From Alicyclobacillus sp. ALC3 (lineage in GTDB: Bacteria; Bacillota; Bacilli; Alicyclobacillales; Alicyclobacillaceae): a stretch of 64,000 bases of DNA. Made by a program: the position numbers and the translations under genes. Positions 36,657-45,637 of the stretch are shown here, in pieces (position 1 is the stretch's first letter; each line of letters begins with the position of its first letter). Below the pieces are notes generated by a model. It worked only from the letters and a program-made list of their open reading frames with translations, searched no databases and was not told the DNA's origin. Location: the NCBI RefSeq assembly GCF_028751195.1, contig NZ_CP066784.1, positions 4,030,001-4,094,000 on the forward strand, written 5' to 3'.

Positions 36657-37616
36657 TTGTTGTGGCGACAGGTGACATTTGAAATAGCGAGCGAGGCGGC
36701 CGATGCGGTTGCCTCGCTGCTTGGCGATTGGCCCGAAGTGAACGGTGTGGAGCTTGAAGGCGAGACGATTCAGGTCGCACACCCGGAGTATGGGGAGTGG
36801 CACGAACTTGCGCCGCGCGAGAACGACGATGTAACGGTGACAGTCTACGTTCCAGAGTCTGTAACCGAGGCGGACCTTCAGGCACGGTTGGAGGTTGCAT
36901 TCGCGGCCGTCGAGGCAGGCGGGCTACCGCTTGGGGTTGCAAGGCAGGCTGTCCGAACAGAGATTGTCGATCCCGCAAGTTGGGCGAATGCGTGGAAAGA
37001 ACAGTTTCACGCCCATCGAGTGGGTGAACGCCTGCTGATTGTCCCAAAGTGGGAAGTTGACGACAGCGAGGTTGAACGAATTCTTGAAAGTGAACGGCGG
37101 CATCCCGTCGTCCTGGAGCCGGGAATGGCGTTTGGCACGGGTTTGCACGCGACATCACAGATGTGTCTGGAGGCCCTCGAGGCCGCCGCTGTGGCTGGGC
37201 GCACCGTACTTGACGTCGGCTGTGGAACAGGGATTCTGGCAATCGGCGCGGCTCGTCTCGGGGCGGAGAAGGTGTTTGCCGTCGATCTCGACCCGGTAGC
37301 GGTGCTTGCCGCGACGAACAATGTCGTGGAGAACCGTGTCGAGCATGTTATTGATGTGAGCGAAGGTAATTTGTTGTCGTCTGCGCCGGACATCCACTAT
37401 GATGTCATTGTTGCGAATCTCCTGCGTGACCCGGTGATTGCCCTGACGCCGGACGCGACAGAGGCATTGAATCCGGGAGGGCGCTACATTACCTCGGGCT
37501 ATGTCGAGTCACAGCGTTCTGCAGTCGAGGCCGCACTGACGCAAGCGGGTCTTGAAATACTTCAGACTTTCAAGCGCGAGGACTGGATTGCGACGATGGC
37601 GGTGCGTCAGCGTTGA
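36657..37616 (+). CDS. prmA: Ribosomal protein L11 methyltransferase
   Basis: A 319-residue SAM-dependent methyltransferase that trimethylates uL11. An N-terminal substrate-binding ferredoxin-like domain is followed by the Rossmann core: FGTGLHATSQMCL, LDVGCGTGILAI, VDLDPVAV and VIVANLL. TTG 36657 is preceded by GAGGTGG. A second TTG follows immediately. It continues the dnaJ-prmA-rsmE order, and its stop overlaps the rsmE start. Confidence 0.95.
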   Translation: MLWRQVTFEIASEAADAVASLLGDWPEVNGVELEGETIQVAHPEYGEWHELAPRENDDVTVTVYVPESVTEADLQARLEVAFAAVEAGGLPLGVARQAVRTEIVDPASWANAWKEQFHAHRVGERLLIVPKWEVDDSEVERILESERRHPVVLEPGMAFGTGLHATSQMCLEALEAAAVAGRTVLDVGCGTGILAIGAARLGAEKVFAVDLDPVAVLAATNNVVENRVEHVIDVSEGNLLSSAPDIHYDVIVANLLRDPVIALTPDATEALNPGGRYITSGYVESQRSAVEAALTQAGLEILQTFKREDWIATMAVRQR

Positions 37617-38383
37617 TGCGCCGGGTGTTCGTTGCAGACACGCTTGTTCCGGGGCAATCACTGGTGGTGGATGGACAAACCGGGCACCACTTCGCGCGTG
37701 TCCTGCGCCTAGAAGTTGGGGAAACACTCGTGGTGGCAGGAACCAACGGTCCGCACGACGCAGTGGCTGTGTCGGTGGACAGCAAGCGCGGCACTGCCAC
37801 CTTGGAGATTGGCGGTGGGACTCCCCGCCGAGATCCAATAGTTCGGGTTCTCATCGTTCAAGGGATGGCGAAAGGCGACAAGGTTGACGAGGTCATACAG
37901 CGCACGACTGAACTAGGCGTCTGGGGTGTGTGGATCACGGCCATGGAGCGCACAGTTGGGCGGCTTACAGCTGACCGCGCCAGTGCTAAAGTGGTGCGCT
38001 GGCAGCGTATTGCAGAGGAAGCTGCCAGTCAGTCCCAACGTGACATCGTGCCGCAGGTTGCCTACTACAGCGCGGCCCCGGGCCTGCAGACGGTGCTCGC
38101 AGAAGTTAGTCCACACAGAGTCCTTCTGCTCGATGAGCGAGAGACGAAGCGCGGCATCAGACAGGCGCTGAAAAGCAGCACTTCGAATTGGCGGGAGTTG
38201 CCTGGCCCCGTGGTCTTGGTCGTTGGACCAGAGGGCGGCTTCAGCGATGCGGAGCGTTCATGGTGGGTCGATACGTTTCGCGCTGAGTCCGTGACGCTGG
38301 GAGGGCGTATCTTGCGAACGGAGACTGCGGGTTTGGTCGCAGCTACGGCCGTGTTCTGCGAAAGCGGGGAATTAGGGGGGTGA
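37616..38383 (+). CDS. rsmE: 16S rRNA m3U1498 methyltransferase RsmE
   Basis: A 255-residue SPOUT-class enzyme methylating U1498 of 16S rRNA. An N-terminal PUA-like domain (HHFARVLRLEVG) precedes the knotted fold with VVGPEGGFSDAE and LGGRILRTETA. ATG 37616 shares its A with the prmA stop codon TGA (TGATG), a tight translational coupling. Confidence 0.95.
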   Translation: MRRVFVADTLVPGQSLVVDGQTGHHFARVLRLEVGETLVVAGTNGPHDAVAVSVDSKRGTATLEIGGGTPRRDPIVRVLIVQGMAKGDKVDEVIQRTTELGVWGVWITAMERTVGRLTADRASAKVVRWQRIAEEAASQSQRDIVPQVAYYSAAPGLQTVLAEVSPHRVLLLDERETKRGIRQALKSSTSNWRELPGPVVLVVGPEGGFSDAERSWWVDTFRAESVTLGGRILRTETAGLVAATAVFCESGELGG

Positions 38384-38389
38384 CGGAAC

Positions 38390-39850
38390 ATGCCGACTGT
38401 CGCACTGCATACACTCGGGTGCAAAGTCAACTTTTACGATACGGAAGGCATTTGGCAGACCTTTCAGCACGCCGGGTACACGCAGGTCCCGTTTGAAGAA
38501 CGGGCCGATGTGTACGTGGTCAATACCTGTACGGTGACCAACACTGGCGACCGCAAGTCGCGCCAGATGATTCGCCGTGCAGTGCGAACGAACCCAGACG
38601 CAACGGTTGTTGTCACGGGTTGTTACGCGCAAGTCGCGCCTCGTGAAGTCGCAGCGATTGCGGGCGTCGACCTAGTGGTTGGAAATGACCGGAAGTCCCA
38701 GATTGTCTCCCTCGTGGAGGCAGCTCGCAGCGAGCAGCACCCGTATGCGGACACAGAGGAAACCGTCCTGCCCAGTGCGCCTCAGGTTGGAAATATCCTG
38801 CGCACACGCACGTTTGAAGAAATGGACGTGCCGTGGTTCGAAGAGCGGACTCGCGCGAATTTGAAGATTCAGGATGGCTGCAACAACTTCTGTACGTTCT
38901 GCATTATTCCCTACGCGCGCGGTCTAGTGCGCAGCCGGAAGCCCGAAAATATTGTGGCGCAGGCAACAAAACTGGCGAAGGCAGGGTACCGAGAGATTGT
39001 GCTCACCGGGATCCACACTGGCGGGTACGGTGCCGACCTAGACGGCTACAGACTCGCACATCTCCTGCGCGCGCTGGAGGACATTCCTGAACTTTACCGC
39101 GTGCGCATTTCTTCGATTGAGGCGAGCGAAGTGGATGAAGAACTTGTCGATGTGCTTGCATCTTCCACGAAGGTCTGCAACCACTTGCACATCCCTTTGC
39201 AGGCTGGCCACGACGCTGTGCTGAAGCGGATGAACCGTCACTACACGGTGGCCGAATTTGCACAAACGCTCTCTCACTTGCGCCAGGCACTGCCGGAACT
39301 CGCTGTCACAAGCGATGTCATTGTTGGCTTCCCAGGTGAAACGGATGAACAGTTTGAGGACACAATCCACTTCATCGACGAACAGCAGTTCTCGCAGTTG
39401 CATGTGTTTCCGTATTCTCCACGCAAAGGTACGGCCGCAGCGCGGTATACCGATCAGGTGGCGGCTGGTGTTAAAGAGGAGCGCGTGCAGCGCCTGCTCG
39501 CGTTGTCTGAGCAGTTGACACTGAGGTATGCAAAGAAGTTTGTCGGCCGTACGCTGGAAGTCATCCCTGAAGAGCCACTGGCGGTGTCTGACGCGAGCAA
39601 AAACGGCGGTACGCTAGCGCGCAGTTCTGCGGCTGATGAACCCGTTTGGTTGGTCGGTCACGCGGATAACTACTTGAAAGTCTCCTTCTCCTTGCCGCGC
39701 GGAACTTCAGCGCCGGACTGGGTAGGGGAAGTATGTACGGTTCGGTTGACGGAAGCAGGGAGTGACTTGCAGACTGGGACTGCCACGGGTCGAGTTACTT
39801 CGTCAGATGACCAGTCTGATGCAGCAAGAGAGGAAGGTCGATACGCATGA
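38390..39850 (+). CDS. mtaB: tRNA t6A37 methylthiotransferase MtaB
   Basis: A 486-residue radical SAM enzyme converting t6A to ms2t6A at position 37 of tRNAs reading ANN codons. The first cluster is bound by cysteines in HTLGCKVN, NTCTVT and TGCYAQ. The radical SAM motif is DGCNNFCTFCIIPYARG, and a TRAM domain is C-terminal. The C terminus is somewhat long, with about 45 polar residues. GGGGGGTGA precedes ATG 38390. It overlaps the next gene by four bases. Confidence 0.95.
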   Translation: MPTVALHTLGCKVNFYDTEGIWQTFQHAGYTQVPFEERADVYVVNTCTVTNTGDRKSRQMIRRAVRTNPDATVVVTGCYAQVAPREVAAIAGVDLVVGNDRKSQIVSLVEAARSEQHPYADTEETVLPSAPQVGNILRTRTFEEMDVPWFEERTRANLKIQDGCNNFCTFCIIPYARGLVRSRKPENIVAQATKLAKAGYREIVLTGIHTGGYGADLDGYRLAHLLRALEDIPELYRVRISSIEASEVDEELVDVLASSTKVCNHLHIPLQAGHDAVLKRMNRHYTVAEFAQTLSHLRQALPELAVTSDVIVGFPGETDEQFEDTIHFIDEQQFSQLHVFPYSPRKGTAAARYTDQVAAGVKEERVQRLLALSEQLTLRYAKKFVGRTLEVIPEEPLAVSDASKNGGTLARSSAADEPVWLVGHADNYLKVSFSLPRGTSAPDWVGEVCTVRLTEAGSDLQTGTATGRVTSSDDQSDAAREEGRYA

Positions 39851-41145
39851 CCAAAGTGGAGCGAGCAGCGGGTGGTTTGGTGGTGCGCGGTGAAGCAGAG
39901 GCTCTAGAGGTGCTGCTGATAGACGACGCGTACGGGAAGGTTGCGTTTCCCAAAGGGCACCTCGAACCAGGCGAAACTTGGGAAGAGGCAGCTGTCCGGG
40001 AGATTGCGGAAGAGACCGGGATAGAGGCGCATGTCCTTGCTCCGCTTGGGCGCCTTCACTATTTCATCAAACGCGATGGCGTAGATGTCCGCAAGGAAGT
40101 GCGTCTGTTTCTCCTGCGCGCGGTGGATGAGTCAGATGAACCACAGCCGCAGGTCGAGGAGCTTGAACGCGCCTACTACATGCCTTGGAAGCAGGCGCAA
40201 GCCCGCCACGACGAACTTGGCTATGACAACTGGCGATGGGTGTTTGAGAAGGCAGCACTACAACTGACGTGGCACATGAATGGCTGGGAGTCAGTGCGAC
40301 GCCTGGACCCTGACAAAGACCGGGGGCAGTTGGCGGCCGTTTGGCCGAGTGTGTCGACTTGGGTTGAGGCATTCATCGACTCTGTGCGCGCTGAACTGTC
40401 GGCCACAGCTCCAGATTTGGCCCCGCAAGGTTCAGTGTGGCGAAACACGGCCAACAATGACGTCTCACTCCCACGCGACGTCTTGGCGCCCAAGTCAGCC
40501 CTGCTGGCCGCTATCGAGCATACGCTGTTAAAGCCGGAAGCGAGTCGGGTGGATGTTGAGAACCTCTGTGAAACTGCCGCAAAGCACCATTTTCACGCGG
40601 TTTGCATCAATCCGCAGCACGTCGTGGCGGCAAAAGCTGTTCTTCAAGACAGCGACGTGGGGGTTTGCACCGTTGTCGGTTTTCCACTCGGCACGGCCCA
40701 CCCGGACGCACTTCGCGCCGAAACCGAAGCGGTGATTGCAGCGGGAGCGACGGAAGTGGACCTTGTCATTCCCGTTGGTTCGATGCGGGAAGACGACGTG
40801 TGGAGCGTCGCTGAGGCTGTGAGAGTAGTTGCGCAGGCTGCACACGCTCAGTCAGGGGTACTAGTGAAAGCAATCCTGGAGACGCATTTTCTGTCTGTGG
40901 GTCAGGTGGTGAAAGCTTCGCTGGTGGCTGTTGCAGCTGGCGCCGACATGGTCAAAACGTCCACCGGATTCGCCCCGTCTGGCGCTCGACTGTTGGACGT
41001 GGCACTAATGGCGGTAGCGGCTGGTCCGGGTCACGGCGTGAAAGCAGCTGGAGGCGTTCGCACGCGTGAGGCGGCACTCGAGTTTCTGCGCTGGGGTGCG
41101 ACGCGACTAGGGACGTCATCGGGCCCGTCGCTTGTCCGGGAGTAA
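39847..41145 (+). CDS. NUDIX hydrolase - deoxyribose-phosphate aldolase fusion
   Basis: A 432-residue protein with two enzymes in one chain. Residues 1-155 are a NUDIX hydrolase: the box starts at Gly37 and fits Gx5Ex7REUxEExGU (GHLEPGE then REIAEETGI). Residues about 215-432 are DeoC, with IEHTLLKPEA, AVCINP, VVGFPLG, the Schiff-base Lys370 in VKTSTGF, and GVKAAGGVRT. DeoC splits 2-deoxyribose 5-phosphate to glyceraldehyde 3-phosphate and acetaldehyde in nucleoside salvage. The NUDIX part resembles diphosphoinositol/Ap4A-type hydrolases, but its substrate is unknown. A joint role in clearing nucleotides is inference. The frame is continuous with no sign of an error. The 3' end overlaps the minus-strand neighbour by 30 bases. 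Confidence 0.88.
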   Translation: MTKVERAAGGLVVRGEAEALEVLLIDDAYGKVAFPKGHLEPGETWEEAAVREIAEETGIEAHVLAPLGRLHYFIKRDGVDVRKEVRLFLLRAVDESDEPQPQVEELERAYYMPWKQAQARHDELGYDNWRWVFEKAALQLTWHMNGWESVRRLDPDKDRGQLAAVWPSVSTWVEAFIDSVRAELSATAPDLAPQGSVWRNTANNDVSLPRDVLAPKSALLAAIEHTLLKPEASRVDVENLCETAAKHHFHAVCINPQHVVAAKAVLQDSDVGVCTVVGFPLGTAHPDALRAETEAVIAAGATEVDLVIPVGSMREDDVWSVAEAVRVVAQAAHAQSGVLVKAILETHFLSVGQVVKASLVAVAAGADMVKTSTGFAPSGARLLDVALMAVAAGPGHGVKAAGGVRTREAALEFLRWGATRLGTSSGPSLVRE

Positions 41146-42066
41146 CCACTCCACAAGCGCGGAAAACTGGCGAATGAATGGCCAAGCCAGCAGCGTACAG
41201 ACAATGTTGAAGACGGTGTGTGCGTTCGCGACTTGGCGAGCGGCATTGCCACCGAGGGCGACGATTACGTCTCCGAAGCCTTCAAGGAAAAGCACTCCAA
41301 GTACTGCGCCAGCGACGTTCAAAAGGACGTGCGCGAGCGCAACCTGGCCTGCGGAGCGCGGTTGCCCAATCGCAGCGATGACTGAAGTCACACACGTTCC
41401 GACGTTCGCACCGAGGACGATGGCGATGGCTCCTTCGATCGGAATTAAACCGTCCATGGACAAGGCCATCGTGATGACTGTGGTCGCCGTGCTAGACTGC
41501 AGCATCGCGCTTGTGACAACGCCTGTGAGCAAGGCGAGCCAGGGATTGTCGCCGGCGGTCTCTAACCAGTTGGCGAACCACGGCATGCTAGCGACAGGGT
41601 GAAGGGATTGGACGAGGACCTGCAGTGAGATCAGGATTCCCGCAAAACCGGCTAAGGCCAAACTTGGTGGGACAAGTGTAGGTCGGTGTAGAGAACGCGC
41701 AGCAATCAGGCCTGCGATGCTGACTGCTAAACACGGCACAGCCAAGTTCCAGAGTGGAAAGGTGAGGAGTTGAGGCGTCAGCGTAGTGCCGACGTTCGCG
41801 CCGAGGACAACACCAACCGCGTCGCGAAAGAGCAGATTGCCACCTGCCACGAGCCCGACGGTTATCGCTGTGACTGCGGAACTGCTCTGAAGCACGGTCG
41901 CGAGGGCTGTGCCAGTGATAATGCCGCGCGTGGGGGTGCCAGCGAAGCGGCGCAGTAGCTGCGGGAGACGACCATTCGCGAGGCCTTCGAGACCTGTGCG
42001 CATCACGCGCAGGGCGGAGATGAAGGCGACTACGGCAGCAAACGCCGCCAGAAAATTCCATGTCAT
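41116..42066 (-). CDS. Na/Pi-cotransporter-family membrane protein (YqeW-like)
   Basis: A 316-residue polytopic protein of the NptA/PNaS family. The two inverted repeats each show the QSS signature: LQSSSAVTAITVGL and LQSSTATTVITMAL, each followed by a VLGANVGT block. These line the substrate path in sodium-phosphate cotransporters. The PhoU-like tail of larger relatives is absent, as in B. subtilis YqeW. ATG 42066 has GGGGGGAG upstream. Here it is on the minus strand and converges with the NUDIX-DeoC gene. Phosphate as substrate is inferred from the family. Confidence 0.88.
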   Translation of the reverse strand: MTWNFLAAFAAVVAFISALRVMRTGLEGLANGRLPQLLRRFAGTPTRGIITGTALATVLQSSSAVTAITVGLVAGGNLLFRDAVGVVLGANVGTTLTPQLLTFPLWNLAVPCLAVSIAGLIAARSLHRPTLVPPSLALAGFAGILISLQVLVQSLHPVASMPWFANWLETAGDNPWLALLTGVVTSAMLQSSTATTVITMALSMDGLIPIEGAIAIVLGANVGTCVTSVIAAIGQPRSAGQVALAHVLLNVAGAVLGVLFLEGFGDVIVALGGNAARQVANAHTVFNIVCTLLAWPFIRQFSALVEWLLPDKRRAR

Positions 42067-42199
42067 AGGCGCTCCCCCCTGTCGATTATGCTATGTTCGA
42101 GTTTGTCCTGCCATGACAAGCGGGTGTTAGCGCGCGGGGTGTGAGGAGAAGGCTCCGTCAAAACGCCGATTTCACAGGAATTCTGTGGGATTTGTGTGT

Positions 42200-42229
42200 T
42201 TGACACCCCTTTTTCGGCTGTACTATAAT
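42200..42229 (+). promoter_or_regulatory. Consensus SigA promoter of rpsU
   Basis: TTGACA (42200-42205), 18 bases and TATAAT (42224-42229), 46 bases before the rpsU start. Confidence 0.8.
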
Positions 42230-42275
42230 CATTCTGACCGACGGTTTGCGTCTGGGTTGGAGGGAGGGAGAGAGA

Positions 42276-42458
42276 ATGTCCGATATCAAGGTTCGGAAGA
42301 ATGAATCCCTGGACAGTGCGCTGCGTCGTTTTAAGAAGCAGACTGCCAAAGACGGGGTTTTGGCTGAAATGCGCAAACGCAAGCACTACGAGAAGCCGAG
42401 CGTGGCGCGTAAGAAGAAGTCCGAGGCTGCAGCACGGAAGAAAAAACGCGCATTCTGA
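42276..42458 (+). CDS. rpsU: 30S ribosomal protein bS21
   Basis: A 60-residue highly basic protein of the small subunit. The start [21 protein letters not shown] and the Lys/Arg-rich tail are typical. ATG 42276 with GGAGGGAG upstream is chosen over the longer frame. It has its own consensus promoter and is followed by yqeY, the standard pairing. Confidence 0.97.
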   Translation: MSDIKVRKNESLDSALRRFKKQTAKDGVLAEMRKRKHYEKPSVARKKKSEAAARKKKRAF

Positions 42459-42496
42459 TTGCACCACTGTAGGGACGTTGATGAGGAGGCCGACGC

Positions 42497-42943
42497 ATGG
42501 GGACGTTGTCTGAGAGACTATCGGACGACATGAAACAGGCGATGAAGGACAAAGAAAAGGTTCGTTTGTCCGTGATTCGAATGGTGCGAGCGGCAATCCG
42601 AAACAAGGAGATTGACAGCGGTGCATCCCTGAACGACGAAGAGGTTTTGGCTGTCGTACAAAAAGAACTCAAACAGCGTCGGGACTCCCTCCAGGCGTTT
42701 GAGAATGCAGGTCGTGCCGACCTGGCAGACGCGGCCAAAGAGGAAATTCGGATTCTTGAAACGTACTTGCCTGCCCAGTTGTCCGAAGAAGAGGTGCGTA
42801 CCATTGCTGTGCGTATCATTTCAGAAGTCGGGGCGTCAGGAAAGTCGGATGTCGGCAAAGTGATGCCGAAACTGATGCAGGAAATTCGCGGGAAGGCGGA
42901 CGGGAAGCTGGCGCAACAAGTCGTATCTGGATTGTTGCCTTAA
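42497..42943 (+). CDS. yqeY: GatB/YqeY-domain protein
   Basis: A 148-residue soluble helical protein of the YqeY family. The domain also ends the GatB subunit of the tRNA amidotransferase, where it contacts tRNA. LSERLSDDMKQAMKDKEKVRLSVIRM, IRILETYLPAQLSEEE and the DVGKVMPKLM region are typical. The role of the free-standing protein is not settled. GAGGAGG precedes ATG 42497. It is probably on the rpsU mRNA and is followed by a clear terminator. Confidence 0.93.
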   Translation: MGTLSERLSDDMKQAMKDKEKVRLSVIRMVRAAIRNKEIDSGASLNDEEVLAVVQKELKQRRDSLQAFENAGRADLADAAKEEIRILETYLPAQLSEEEVRTIAVRIISEVGASGKSDVGKVMPKLMQEIRGKADGKLAQQVVSGLLP

Positions 42944-42982
42944 GGCGCCCTGAAAAGGACCGCAAAAGACCGCATGTATGAG

Positions 42983-43016
42983 ACGAGGCTGGCCCAGTTG
43001 GGTCAGCCTCGTTTGA
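42983..43016 (+). terminator. Terminator after yqeY
   Basis: ACGAGGCTG.CCC pairs with GGG.CAGCCTCGT around AGTT, about 12 base pairs with one mismatch, followed by TTGATT. It separates rpsU-yqeY from the yqfC operon. Confidence 0.75.
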
Positions 43017-43091
43017 TTGTGCGCCTGGAATCAGACAGATGTACTAGCCTTGCCCCGGACCTCATATCCATGTTTGGGAGGGGGGACAGCC

Positions 43092-43388
43092 ATGCGCACA
43101 TTCGGAAGCCGGTTCAAGCAGGCTGCAACAGAGTGGTTTGCCCTGCCGCCTGACACACTGCTCGATGTGTCGCGGTTGACATGTCTGAATGCAAACGAAC
43201 TGACACTCTATAACGTCGAGTCGCTGATGAATGTCTCTGACACCGAACTCGTCGCTGACCTCGGCCTTCATGCAGTACACGTGGAGGGGACCGGGTTTAC
43301 AGTCACATTGGTGGCCGCGAAGGAAGTTCATCTAAAGGGCGATATCACACGCATTACGTACGACAAGCACGGGGGACCTAGGCCATGA
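43092..43388 (+). CDS. yqfC: Sporulation protein YqfC
   Basis: A 98-residue YabP/YqfC-family protein. The conserved part reads LYNVESLMNVSDTELVADLG then HVEGTGFTV and KGDITRITY. In B. subtilis yqfC and yqfD are SigE-dependent mother-cell genes needed for efficient sporulation. ATG 43092 has GGGAGGGGGGA upstream. It is coupled to yqfD by an ATGA overlap. Confidence 0.9.
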   Translation: MRTFGSRFKQAATEWFALPPDTLLDVSRLTCLNANELTLYNVESLMNVSDTELVADLGLHAVHVEGTGFTVTLVAAKEVHLKGDITRITYDKHGGPRP

Positions 43389-44581
43389 GCGGTCGCGTGT
43401 CGTTATGGTTATCTGGGAGCCTCTGTATGCGTCTGTCTGGTCCAGCGTGTTCACAAGTTGTCAGTGCGCTCCACCAATCTGGCATCCCTCTTTACGACAT
43501 CCGCGTGGCAGGTACCACGTGCACGCTGGAGATCGCCCTACCACACTTTTCGCTACTATACCGCGTGTGTCGTCGACACCGCGTGAAAATACGGTTTTTG
43601 GAACGGCGGGGGCTCCCGTTTTTGGTTCGGGTACTTTTGCGCAGAAGGTTATTGATTGGCGGTGCCGGAGCATTCATCGTCTTGCTTGTCGCCGCGAGTT
43701 CGATGGTGTGGCAAGTGTCAGTCGTTGGCGCAAACCCGGATCAGATACAAACTGTGCTGGCTGCCGCGCGGGAAAGCGGTCTGTACCCGGGCGTGTGGAA
43801 ACACCGGCTAAAAGATGTCAACGACATTCAACGTGCACTCCTGAGCAAGTTGCCTGACGCCATCTGGGTAGGGGTGCGCGTGGTCGGGGTCAAGGCAGAA
43901 ATTGAAGTGGTCGAGAAGATTCCGGGTGTGACTGCGCAGAGTGCAACGCCTAGCGACATCCGTGTTACCAAGCCTGGCGTCATTCAACGCGTCATTGCCG
44001 AACGCGGCATCGCACTTGTTCACCCCGGGCAAGCTGTTGTGCCAGGACAAATCGCCATTTCGGGAAATCTGGGTGATGGGACCAAACAAATCGCCGCTCG
44101 AGGTGAAGTACTGGCCGAAGTGTGGTACAAATCGACAGTTGAAGTTCCTCTCACAGTGCGCCAAGCGGGGTTGACAGGCGCTTCGGTCACACGGGACTAC
44201 CTGACCACAGGTGGCTTCCACTTACGCGTGTGGGGGTGGTCGGAACCAGGCTATACGGACGCGGTGGCTCGCGATACCGAAACGGATTGGCACATTGGCC
44301 GCTGGCGGCTACCAATCCAATGGCAGCAAGTACAACTGCAACAAGTTTTGCCACAGGTCTGGCAGCGGTCGGTTACACAGGCTGAACAAGTGGCGCTTGA
44401 CATGGCCCGCGCGGACGTGCGCCGGCAAACCGGGAAGACGGGCGTTGTCCTCGGGCAAACTGTTTTACACCGACAAGTTTCGCGTGGTAATCTATATGAA
44501 ACAGTCATGACGCGAACGGAAGAGGACATTGGCGCCCCGGCAGCTATGGCCCCTTTGCAGTCGAACGAGCAAACCCCGTAA
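43385..44581 (+). CDS. yqfD: Sporulation protein YqfD
   Basis: A 398-residue YqfD-family membrane protein. A cytoplasmic N-terminal domain of about 85 residues precedes one membrane helix (LLIGGAGAFIVLLVAASSMVW, about 88-108). The large outer domain follows, with POTRA/FtsQ-like VVGANPDQIQ and repeated beta segments. It overlaps yqfC by four bases. Its role in engulfment or the inter-membrane channel of the developing spore is suggested by family context only. Confidence 0.92.
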   Translation: MSGRVSLWLSGSLCMRLSGPACSQVVSALHQSGIPLYDIRVAGTTCTLEIALPHFSLLYRVCRRHRVKIRFLERRGLPFLVRVLLRRRLLIGGAGAFIVLLVAASSMVWQVSVVGANPDQIQTVLAAARESGLYPGVWKHRLKDVNDIQRALLSKLPDAIWVGVRVVGVKAEIEVVEKIPGVTAQSATPSDIRVTKPGVIQRVIAERGIALVHPGQAVVPGQIAISGNLGDGTKQIAARGEVLAEVWYKSTVEVPLTVRQAGLTGASVTRDYLTTGGFHLRVWGWSEPGYTDAVARDTETDWHIGRWRLPIQWQQVQLQQVLPQVWQRSVTQAEQVALDMARADVRRQTGKTGVVLGQTVLHRQVSRGNLYETVMTRTEEDIGAPAAMAPLQSNEQTP

Positions 44582-44647
44582 CTGGGAAACTCACAACGGC
44601 TGTGATCAACGCGCTTCTGGACAAACCATGAAGGAGTGGGTGAGCGC

Positions 44648-45625
44648 TTGACAAAGGACGAAGTGGTCCGCAAGTGGTCTTTTGCCAACAACGATGAGGC
44701 GAAGGCCGTGCTAGGACCCAACGACACCTTACTCGGGTTGCTCGATGACAGCTTTGATGCGAAAGTCACGACACGCGGCACAGAGGTGTCATTTTTTGGG
44801 GGAGAGGCCGAGGTTGACCATATGATCGGCATCCTCCGGACCGTCACGCAGCTCTCTCAACTGGGTATGCAGTTGTCCGACAATGATTATCGGTACGCTA
44901 TTGACCTCGCCAAGCGGGATGAGCTCGGCGAGTTCGTCGCTATGTACACTGCTGAAGTCGCAACGACGCATAAGGGTAAACCGGTCAGAGTCAAGACGCT
45001 CGGGCAGCGACACTATGTTGATTTGATTCGCAAGCACGACATCGTGTTTGGCGTTGGGCCTGCTGGTACAGGCAAGACTTACTTGGCGGTGGCGATGGCT
45101 GTAATGGCGCTTAAGCGCGGCGAAGTCAAACGGATTGTGCTGACGCGGCCTGCCGTCGAAGCTGGCGAAAATCTTGGTTTTTTGCCTGGTGACCTGCAAG
45201 AGAAAGTCGATCCCTACTTGCGCCCACTGTACGACGCACTGTATGACGTGTACGGATTAGAACAAGTGCAGCGAGCACTCGAACGTGGGAACATTGAAGT
45301 GGCTCCACTTGCCTACATGCGCGGCCGCACACTCGACGACTCGTTTGTCATCCTTGACGAGGCGCAGAATACTACGCCGGAACAAATGAAAATGTTCTTG
45401 ACGCGTCTAGGCTTTGCCTCGAAGATGGTCATCACGGGCGATGTGACGCAGATCGACCTGCCGTCCGGACGGCAATCAGGACTGATTGAAGCGACGCGCA
45501 TCCTGCGGGACATCAGCGAAATCGCGTTCCAGTTTTTCTCTGAGCAGGACGTGGTGCGACATCACTTGGTCAGGAAGATCATTCAGGCGTACGAAGGCGT
45601 TTCACAGACACAGGCTTTTGTGTAA
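44648..45625 (+). CDS. phoH: PhoH-family ATPase
   Basis: A 325-residue P-loop ATPase of the PhoH family. An N-terminal KH-like region is followed by GVGPAGTGKTYLAVAMA (Walker A) and FVILDEAQNTTPEQMKMFLTRLG (Walker B and following motif). Relatives act as RNA-linked ATPases, often next to ybeY, which suggests a role in rRNA quality control. The start is ambiguous. TTG 44648 has AAGGAGTGG at good spacing, whereas GTG 44636 lies inside that ribosome binding site. Confidence 0.92.
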   Translation: MTKDEVVRKWSFANNDEAKAVLGPNDTLLGLLDDSFDAKVTTRGTEVSFFGGEAEVDHMIGILRTVTQLSQLGMQLSDNDYRYAIDLAKRDELGEFVAMYTAEVATTHKGKPVRVKTLGQRHYVDLIRKHDIVFGVGPAGTGKTYLAVAMAVMALKRGEVKRIVLTRPAVEAGENLGFLPGDLQEKVDPYLRPLYDALYDVYGLEQVQRALERGNIEVAPLAYMRGRTLDDSFVILDEAQNTTPEQMKMFLTRLGFASKMVITGDVTQIDLPSGRQSGLIEATRILRDISEIAFQFFSEQDVVRHHLVRKIIQAYEGVSQTQAFV

Positions 45626-45637
45626 GGGGTTATCGGG

